Source: Candidatus Iainarchaeum sp. (GTDB taxonomy: Archaea > Iainarchaeota > Iainarchaeia > Iainarchaeales > DTGL01). Taken from it: a DNA stretch of 64,000 nt. Of this stretch, positions 58,258-64,000 are shown piece after piece (position 1 is the stretch's first letter; each line of letters starts with the position of its first letter). Both the position numbers and the translations under genes were made by a program. The DNA lies in NCBI GenBank assembly GCA_026413945.1, contig JAOAJX010000003.1, positions 98,417 to 162,416 on the forward strand. The letters are read 5' to 3'. The notes below the pieces were generated by a model, which saw only the letters and a list, made by a program, of their open reading frames with translations, made no database searches and was not told the origin of the DNA.

Positions 58258-59112
58258 ATGGCTCTTTTTGCTGAGCTTAACGACCTTTTTGTAAGGTACA
58301 GAATAAGGCCACGCAAAGCATTTGGGCAGCATTTCATGATAAACGAAGAAGTTATAAAAAAAATGGTTGAACTTGCTGATCTTAATCCAAGCGATAAAGT
58401 AATAGAAATTGGCGCAGGCACAGGATTTCTTACGAGAGAGTTAGCTTCCAAATGTGAAGTTTTTGCTTACGAGCTCGATTACGATCTTTGTGATTTGCTA
58501 AAAGAAGAATTGAAAGGATTGAAGGTTTCAATAATTTGTGGCGATTTTCTTAAAGCAGAATTACCACCTTTTAACAAAGTTGCCTCTATACCACCTTATG
58601 GGATAAGCAAGAAAATCATGCTTAAGCTTCTTAGGCATAATTTTGATTCAGCAATTATGATTTTTCAGGAGGAGTTTGTAGAGAAATTGACAGCTTTTCC
58701 TGGGTTTCCAAGCTATGCAGCAATAAGTGTTTTTGCTCAATACAAAGCAGATATTGAAGTAGTTGAAAAGGTTAGTGCATCGTCATTTTTTCCAAAGCCA
58801 AAATCAGACTCAGCGATAGTTAAAATAATACTTAAGAAAAATAAAGAGAATTTGAAAAACGATTTGCTTTTTTACAGATTTGTGGCAGAACTTTTCAGGT
58901 ATAGGAAAAAAAACCTTGGCAATGCACTGACTTGTGCAGAAAGTTTTTTGAATTCAAACTTTGGCCTCACTTACGAAGTAGTCTACAAGAGCTTAAAGGA
59001 TTTCAACTTAGATTTAAAGGTTGAGCTCAATGAAACCGCAGAGTTTTTAAGGCTTTTTGGTACTATTTCTGACTTGGCCAAAAAAAGACAAAAGCAAGCA
59101 CCATTGCAATAG
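58258..59112 (+). CDS. ksgA: 16S rRNA dimethyladenosine transferase (KsgA/Dim1)
   Basis: 284 residues. RPRKAFGQHFMINEEVIKKMV, VIEIGAGTGFLTREL (SAM motif I), VFAYELDYD, GDFLKAELPP, motif IV SIPPYGISKK and FQEEFVEKLTAFPGFPSYAAISVFAQY. Motif IV normally reads N-[IL]-P-Y; here Ser replaces the Asn and an extra Pro is present, so activity may differ. Methylates the two adenosines near the 3' end of 16S rRNA. Last gene of the L21e operon; it ends over a convergent gene by 50 nt. Confidence 0.92.
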   Translation: MALFAELNDLFVRYRIRPRKAFGQHFMINEEVIKKMVELADLNPSDKVIEIGAGTGFLTRELASKCEVFAYELDYDLCDLLKEELKGLKVSIICGDFLKAELPPFNKVASIPPYGISKKIMLKLLRHNFDSAIMIFQEEFVEKLTAFPGFPSYAAISVFAQYKADIEVVEKVSASSFFPKPKSDSAIVKIILKKNKENLKNDLLFYRFVAELFRYRKKNLGNALTCAESFLNSNFGLTYEVVYKSLKDFNLDLKVELNETAEFLRLFGTISDLAKKRQKQAPLQ

Positions 59113-59557
59113 CAAAAAAAGGCACAATGATTTCATTTTCAGGCGCGATGGATTTTATTGTTCCTAGCACAGCGACATTCCTTGTAACAAAACAAGGATC
59201 ACATTTTGAAACAGACGGATTTTGCATTTTTACATCTATTCTGTAGACACCAGATTTCCAAGTTTGGAATGGGTTCCAACTTGAGGACGGCCTTATTACT
59301 ATGGGCGCTGAGTGAAGGGCACTGCACGAATATGCCAGAAATGTCCCACCGCTACTTGGAAAAATTTCCGCACCATCAGGCCCATAAATATGTAGTTCAA
59401 CATAATTGTTATCAGGTGAATAGCACCTTATATAAATTTCCATGTTCTGGTCGTCGTAAATGTTTTCAACTGAAACACTCTGTATTCCTTGTGCAAGTAC
59501 AAATTGAAAAAAAACTAAGCAAAAAAACATTGTAAAGAAAAATCTTTTGCTCTGCAT
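59063..59557 (-). CDS. Exported beta-sandwich protein with C-terminal anchor
   Basis: 164 residues from ATG 59557. Signal peptide (FFFTMFFCLVFFQFVLAQG), a domain of about 110 residues (VENIYDDQNMEIYIRCYSPDNNYVELHIYGPDG...WKSGVYRIDVKMQ), and a C-terminal helix (IIVPFFAIAMVLAFVFFW). Looks like another of the window's surface proteins. Its last 50 nt overlap the 3' end of ksgA on the opposite strand. Confidence 0.6.
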   Translation of the reverse strand: MQSKRFFFTMFFCLVFFQFVLAQGIQSVSVENIYDDQNMEIYIRCYSPDNNYVELHIYGPDGAEIFPSSGGTFLAYSCSALHSAPIVIRPSSSWNPFQTWKSGVYRIDVKMQNPSVSKCDPCFVTRNVAVLGTIKSIAPENEIIVPFFAIAMVLAFVFFWPSQK

Positions 59558-59610
59558 GTTAGAACGACCACTTAGCACAAATACTCTTAAGATAACCTTT
59601 TATTTAAGCT

Positions 59611-61131
59611 TTACTCAATCTTTTTTATTATTATTTTTCCAAGTTCTATGCCATTATCTGCACAAGCTTCTTTTACTGCTGCTTTTAACTTGCTTTCGTT
59701 TTCAGCGTATATTTGATATAATTTTGTACCTTTTCTGATTCTGGTGCCGGATTCAACGTTCAATAGTACACCTGACTTTTTATTATAAGGTGCACCAGCA
59801 ACCCTGGCTATATTTGTGAGGCGCCTTATATTTATGTGCGATACTACTCCGTCTTTTTTTGATATAACATCTGCTTTATAATTAGCAAGCTCAATCTCAC
59901 TCGATTTAAAGATTGTGCCTTTTTGGGCTTTTATTATTTCTTTCATTTTCTTTAGGGCTTTTCCCGATTGCAATATCTTTTTTGCAAGTTCTGTACCTTT
60001 GCCTCTTTTTGATCTTCCTGTCAGCTCGAATAATACCCCGGCGAGCTCACAGCTTTTTTGTGCTAAGTTATCGAAGCGTTTTCCTTCAAGTATTTCCATT
60101 GCATGCTTAGCTTCCAAGGCTGGGCCAAAAGCAGGCCCACAAGGTTGGTTTCCATCTGTTATAACAACCTCAATATGCATACCAAGTTTTTTTCCAACTT
60201 CTATGAATTTTCCAGCCATTATTTCTGCATCGCCCTTGTTCTCTATTTTGAGGCCCTTTCCTATAGGGATGTCAATTACAACATACTGAGAACCAACAGA
60301 GGCTTTTTTTGCAAGAACGCTGGCAATTATTTGGCCTTGCGGGTTTAATGAAAGCGGATATTCAATGCTTATTATTTTCTCATCAACTGGCGCTAAATTA
60401 AGCGCCCCGCCCCAAGCAATTACGCCACCAATTTTTTTTGTTATTTCTTTTATTTCAACATCAGATAGACAAACATTTGCAAGTACTTCCATTGCATCAG
60501 CAGTACCAGCAGCAGAAGTTATTGACCTAGAAGATGTTTTTGGTATATAAATACCGGATGCTGCTACAATGGGCACGATTACCATTGTGGCTCTACCATT
60601 TGTTCCACCTATCGAATGCTTATCAACAATTGGGCTAACACCGAAATTTATTGTTTTCCCATTTTCAATTATCGCTTTTGTCATTGCGATTGTTTCTTCC
60701 ATATTGTATCCATGGATATAAACGGCGCTCAAAAATGCACCCGCTTCTATATCACTTATTCTGTTTTTGTCAATGTCATTTACTATGCTTCTTATTTCTG
60801 CCTCTGTCAGGTTTTCACCAAGAATTTTTTTCTTTATGTAGTCAACGCTTTTTGGCCTTTCAATGGCTCTAACTGAAAGTGGCTCATTGTCAATAACTTT
60901 GAGATCTTCCCAAAGGTCTTCAAAAAGACCTATTTCTTTATCAGATACAAATGTTTTTGTAACGTCAACAATAGCGACGCAGCGTTTCTTTTCTCTAGGG
61001 TTAAATATTTCTATCCTGTCAAGAGGCATTATGCCGAGCTCTCTTGCCTTTTCAGTACCCAAAATAGCAACAGGCTTTCCAGCTCTTATCGGAAGAATTC
61101 TAGCGTTTAAGCTAATAGCATAACTCCCCAT
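59611..61131 (-). CDS. deoA: AMP phosphorylase (DeoA family)
   Basis: 506 residues from ATG 61131, preceded by AGAGTGAT. Three-part archaeal AMP phosphorylase: an N-terminal cap (RILPIRAGKPVAILGTEKARELGI...), the thymidine-phosphorylase-like core with DKHSIGGTNGRATMVIVPIVAASG near residue 170, and KTSSRSITSAAGTADAMEVL. The C-terminal barrel includes HINIRRLTNIARVAGAPYNKKSG. Splits AMP with phosphate to adenine and ribose-1,5-bisphosphate. The archaeal N-terminal domain separates it from bacterial thymidine phosphorylase. Works with the RuBisCO III encoded nearby. Confidence 0.95.
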   Translation of the reverse strand: MGSYAISLNARILPIRAGKPVAILGTEKARELGIMPLDRIEIFNPREKKRCVAIVDVTKTFVSDKEIGLFEDLWEDLKVIDNEPLSVRAIERPKSVDYIKKKILGENLTEAEIRSIVNDIDKNRISDIEAGAFLSAVYIHGYNMEETIAMTKAIIENGKTINFGVSPIVDKHSIGGTNGRATMVIVPIVAASGIYIPKTSSRSITSAAGTADAMEVLANVCLSDVEIKEITKKIGGVIAWGGALNLAPVDEKIISIEYPLSLNPQGQIIASVLAKKASVGSQYVVIDIPIGKGLKIENKGDAEIMAGKFIEVGKKLGMHIEVVITDGNQPCGPAFGPALEAKHAMEILEGKRFDNLAQKSCELAGVLFELTGRSKRGKGTELAKKILQSGKALKKMKEIIKAQKGTIFKSSEIELANYKADVISKKDGVVSHINIRRLTNIARVAGAPYNKKSGVLLNVESGTRIRKGTKLYQIYAENESKLKAAVKEACADNGIELGKIIIKKIE

Positions 61132-61198
61132 ATAAATCACTCTAAACCAACAATATACTAATTAAAGTAAAATAGTCATTCTTTAAAAATATGTGAGT

Positions 61199-61837
61199 TT
61201 ACGCTGAGTTGTTTACTTTTCTCTCTTTTATAAGCAACAATATTAAAAGGCTCAGAAGCAAAAAGAAAAAAGCTATGCCTGCGATGTTCCAATCAAAATA
61301 TGTTCCAACGCTTCCATGTGCTAATACAAATGGCTCAATTTCAGTCATCACTCCATTTCTATCTTTTACACATCTGACAAGGCCAGCATTCTCAACAAAA
61401 ATTGCTGGCACTTCAACAGTTATTAAACTATGAATTATGGGTGTGCCAGTATGGCGCCAACTTTGCCCCTTTTCTAGAAATATATTTTCATTTATGACTA
61501 GCTTTTCACCCCGGTTTTCAAATGTGTATCCCCTAACATTTAAGACCTCACCTTCGCTTTCTTTTGCTATCTGCCGAAGGCACCCGGCTCCGGCCCACCC
61601 CGCCTCATAACTACTAAGATAAATCGCAAAAGCAGCTTGTTTAATCTCTTCTGGCTTAACATCAACACTTTCCACAATACACCCATCTTTATCTAATGCC
61701 GCAACGCATGGGAAATCCACAAAGCCAAAGAAAAGCCCACCTAAAAAATACTCATAAACGAAAGTCAAAATGTAGATTAACAAGACAATAACTATGACCA
61801 TTTTTATTGCCAAGTTAACACGACTGCCTCTTGTCAA
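61199..61837 (-). CDS. Two-TM membrane protein between the AMP phosphorylase and RuBisCO genes
   Basis: 212 residues from TTG 61837 (ATG 61801 is an alternative). N-terminal helix (MVIVIVLLIYILTFVYEYFLGG), an extracellular domain of about 145 residues with four spaced Cys (PCVAA, GCIVES, GCLRQI, VRCVKD), and a C-terminal helix (IAGIAFFFLLLSLLILLLI). No family recognised. Same strand as deoA and rbcL, but nothing links it to their pathway beyond position. Confidence 0.55.
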   Translation of the reverse strand: MTRGSRVNLAIKMVIVIVLLIYILTFVYEYFLGGLFFGFVDFPCVAALDKDGCIVESVDVKPEEIKQAAFAIYLSSYEAGWAGAGCLRQIAKESEGEVLNVRGYTFENRGEKLVINENIFLEKGQSWRHTGTPIIHSLITVEVPAIFVENAGLVRCVKDRNGVMTEIEPFVLAHGSVGTYFDWNIAGIAFFFLLLSLLILLLIKERKVNNSA

Positions 61838-61862
61838 TACTTCATTTTTAAGTCCCCTTGCA

Positions 61863-63143
61863 TCAACCCCATTTTTTCATTGCCTCAGCAAGCTCCCTAT
61901 GTCTTTTTGCCGCTTCTTGCAATGGAATGTTGTTAATAACAGCATCTAAGGCCTGCCTGCATGCCTTTGCTCCAGCAACTGTGCCAAGAGGGTGTGCATG
62001 TATGCCACCGCCGAATTGCATTATTATATCATTGCCAAATATCTCAACCAGTTGCGGAATCATTAGTGGCTGCAATCCACCAGATGCAACTGGAAACATG
62101 GGCTTTATACTTTGCCACTCTTGTTCTAATACGTTTGAGCTATAATCCTCTTTCACATGCTTCAGTACACATTCATCTCTAACACAAAGAACTTCAGGCT
62201 TTTCGCCATGCATCTTCCCGACTACTGTGCCAACATGTAATTGATCAAGACCCACAAGCCTTGTGAGCTTTGCCACCATCAGCATGCTTAGGCCATGCTT
62301 CTTGTTTCTTGTAAGTGCAGAATGCATACATCTGTGTGCGTGTATTATGAGCTTTAGGTCTTCATTAGCTTCCCTTAAAGTTTGAAGTGCTGTCCAGCCA
62401 ACAGGTATTATATCAATCATTATATATTCGCTTCCAAGCTTTTTTGCAAGTTTTGCTCTTCTAAGCATCTCATCGCATGTTGGTGCTGTTACATTGCACA
62501 TATACTCCTTGCGTTCGCCAGTTTCCCTTTCTGCCTTTTCTTTTGCTTTGAGGGTAAGCCTAACTCTTTTTTCATAAGGGTTAAATTTTTGGCTTGTTAA
62601 ATTTTCATCATCTTTTACTATGTCACAGCCGCCGAGCCAAGCTTCATAAGCAACTTTCGCATGCTGTTCGCTGTTCAGTCCAACCTTTGGCTTTACAATT
62701 GTGCCAACAAGTGGCCTTTTTTTAACCTTGAGTGCCTTTCTCACGCCTTGCAACCCAAACTTAGGTCCTCTGAATGGCTTTATCATGCTTTGTGGGATTG
62801 TAACATCCTGCAAGCGCAAGTTCTCAAGCAACTTCATGCTGAAAATGTTGCCAGCAATACTGCTCAAAAGCTGTGGAACAGAGCCGTATTCAAAAACTTC
62901 TGGGTTATATGCAACTTTTATTGTGTTTCTCTCATTATCTATGAAAAAAACATGTGGCTTAAGCCTTTTAGCAATTGTTGGTGAAAGTGTAAGTATATCT
63001 GTCCAAGTATCTATTGAGCTTTCACCTGCAAGATGTGTTGCTGCCTCTTCTAAGCTGAGGCCTTTTGCTGGCTCAAGGTAATACTCGCAAACAAGATCCT
63101 TTTTTGTTGGTCTGTAATTCAAATCTATATATTCTTTTATCAT
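61863..63143 (-). CDS. rbcL: Ribulose-1,5-bisphosphate carboxylase, form III
   Basis: 426 residues. Catalytic features: RGPKFGLQGVRKAL and GTIVKPKVGL (active-site Lys) near residue 150, GGCDIVKDDENL with the carbamylated Lys and Mg ligands near residue 177, IIHAHRCMHSALTR (His) near residue 270, LHVGTVVGKMHG (loop 6 Lys) near 306 and VASGGLQP near 350. Archaeal form III length and lack of a small subunit. With AMP phosphorylase and R15P isomerase (not in window) it turns AMP ribose into 3-phosphoglycerate, fixing CO2. AGGAGG stands 7 nt before the ATG. Confidence 0.95.
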   Translation of the reverse strand: MIKEYIDLNYRPTKKDLVCEYYLEPAKGLSLEEAATHLAGESSIDTWTDILTLSPTIAKRLKPHVFFIDNERNTIKVAYNPEVFEYGSVPQLLSSIAGNIFSMKLLENLRLQDVTIPQSMIKPFRGPKFGLQGVRKALKVKKRPLVGTIVKPKVGLNSEQHAKVAYEAWLGGCDIVKDDENLTSQKFNPYEKRVRLTLKAKEKAERETGERKEYMCNVTAPTCDEMLRRAKLAKKLGSEYIMIDIIPVGWTALQTLREANEDLKLIIHAHRCMHSALTRNKKHGLSMLMVAKLTRLVGLDQLHVGTVVGKMHGEKPEVLCVRDECVLKHVKEDYSSNVLEQEWQSIKPMFPVASGGLQPLMIPQLVEIFGNDIIMQFGGGIHAHPLGTVAGAKACRQALDAVINNIPLQEAAKRHRELAEAMKKWG

Positions 63144-63150
63144 ATAAAAA

Positions 63151-63199
63151 CCTCCTAAACAAGGTTACAATAATAAAGATTTTTTTCTTTATATAATTA
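63151..63199 (-). promoter_or_regulatory. Strong promoter and SD of the RuBisCO gene
   Basis: Minus-strand AGGAGG (63151-63156) is 7 nt before the ATG. A TATA-like TTATATAAAG read on the minus strand lies at about 63188-63197. It is the only complete AGGAGG start signal noticed in the window. Confidence 0.55.
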
Positions 63200-63294
63200 T
63201 CTTTTTTCAAACACGAGCACTCTAGTTCAACGTACTTTACCAAAACATTTAAATACACCTTTTGTTTTATTGCTATTGCTGAGGATGTATTTAT

Positions 63295-64000
63295 ATGGCA
63301 GGTATCTCTGATAAGCCACTGCTGGGCTGGTTCTATAAGCAAAATGATTATACAAAGGCCTCGCTTATAATAAGCTCATATTTTATCGCATTTTTAGCGT
63401 TGCTAGTGATGTATGTGCTTATTGCCATATCAATCCAATTTTATAACTCTACACTATTGGCTATATTTCTGGCTTTTGCAATGCTCATTGTGTGTTTTGT
63501 TTTCTTCAAACTTTTCTATAAAGAACCAAGCAAGTTAGTTAAGAAAACAATATTTGTTCTTGCTTTGATTTCTCTAAGCATTTTGATTTCACTCACAGTG
63601 CCATTTTTTATAACTTTGCCATTTTTTATGGCTGTTTTCATCTTAATCAGTTCCCCTTTTTATGGCTTTTACGGCTTGTACCGCGCAGCTAAAGAGGATA
63701 AGCCATTGTTAGTACCCGTAATTGTTGCGATTATCAGTTTTTCTTTGGCATTTGTTTTTTTTGCCACTGTATTCATGATTCTTTTCCCTACTCCGCACCG
63801 TTTTGTGCGAAGCCCTGTTTATCTCATGGCTAACAAAATCGAGGATGCTAAAAGCAGGCCAACCGTGCCAGTACAAGGCGGTAAGATAAATTTCACAAAG
63901 GACAACAGAACTATTACAACTGAAAGCATAGTAAGTGTAAGTGGTGTTGGTCTTGAAAAAGAACAGATATGCTTAAGCCCGGGCCAATTTATGGGTCAAG
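63295..64000 (+). CDS. Partial multi-pass membrane protein with external domain
   Basis: At least 235 residues from ATG 63295 to the window edge, no stop. GAGGATG precedes the start and ACATTTAAATAC (63245-63256) is a TATA-like box. Helices near residues 21-45, 50-68, 80-108 and 140-162, then an apparently external part with RPTVPVQGGKINFTKDNRTITTES. Divergent from the RuBisCO gene. Not recognised. Confidence 0.7.
   Translation, partial: MAGISDKPLLGWFYKQNDYTKASLIISSYFIAFLALLVMYVLIAISIQFYNSTLLAIFLAFAMLIVCFVFFKLFYKEPSKLVKKTIFVLALISLSILISLTVPFFITLPFFMAVFILISSPFYGFYGLYRAAKEDKPLLVPVIVAIISFSLAFVFFATVFMILFPTPHRFVRSPVYLMANKIEDAKSRPTVPVQGGKINFTKDNRTITTESIVSVSGVGLEKEQICLSPGQFMGQ

Overview
The window is a 64 kb, AT-rich, densely packed stretch of an archaeal chromosome. 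Archaeal identity rests on TATA-binding protein (56310-56864), RNA polymerase subunit Rpo4/F, ribosomal protein L21e, an archaeal-type 5S rRNA, an intron-containing tRNA-Asp, an AglB oligosaccharyltransferase, a tetraether lipid synthase homologue, AMP phosphorylase and a form III RuBisCO. The many small orphan proteins, short intergenic gaps and the AMP-RuBisCO III salvage genes would fit a DPANN-type or other small-genome lineage, but that placement is inference. Genes are short, often overlap by 1-35 nt, and use two initiation styles: leaderless genes with a TATA-like box about 25-30 nt before the start codon, and genes preceded by GGTGAT-like ribosome binding sites. GTG and TTG starts are common.

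Layout. 1-3.1 kb: a partial membrane protein, an FAD synthetase-like nucleotidyltransferase and a large Cys-rich surface protein broken by a one-base frameshift. 3.1-5.8 kb: a GNAT acetyltransferase, a retropepsin-like protease and two overlapping RimK-like ATP-grasp genes, a candidate amino-acid-tagging and trimming module. 5.8-9.4 kb: PurA, a ribbon-helix-helix regulator, a membrane-tethered thiol oxidoreductase, a ferredoxin and a DUF59 Fe-S protein. 9.4-15.4 kb: three tRNAs interleaved with RNA-modification genes (a split NSUN-type m5C methyltransferase, a TRM11-like methyltransferase) and a tetraether synthase (Tes) homologue. 15.5-22.3 kb: secreted or surface proteins (thrombospondin type 3 plus transglutaminase-like, Pro/Ser/Thr-rich) and a HEAT-nucleotidyltransferase fusion. 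22.4-31.1 kb: a Na/Pi cotransporter, UPRT, an aminotransferase, an MFS cluster and an ABC-2 exporter. 31.2-34.2 kb: a membrane-anchored winged-helix regulator with an exported coiled-coil protein behind a promoter full of repeated CGGAAC-type elements. 34.2-41 kb: a P-type ATPase, glycosyltransferases and a B12-binding radical SAM enzyme.

41.8-46.4 kb encodes peptide and aromatic amino acid catabolism: an aminotransferase, indolepyruvate ferredoxin oxidoreductase (IorA lacking its usual ferredoxin domain, plus IorB) and an arylacetate-CoA ligase. 47.6-52.8 kb is an N-glycosylation operon of AglB, an Alg7/AglH-like GlcNAc-1-P transferase, an Alg14-like plus Alg13-like pair and a GT2 enzyme. 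The AglB carries WWGSG where WWDYG is expected. 52.9-54.9 kb is an ArsR-like regulator-iscS-iscU operon with a palindromic operator at its start. 55-59.1 kb is informational (AGOG-like glycosylase, 5S rRNA, TBP, L21e-RpoF-DUF655-KsgA). 59.6-63.1 kb holds AMP phosphorylase and RuBisCO III, which together with a ribose-1,5-bisphosphate isomerase not present here would turn AMP into 3-phosphoglycerate. The right edge cuts a membrane protein.
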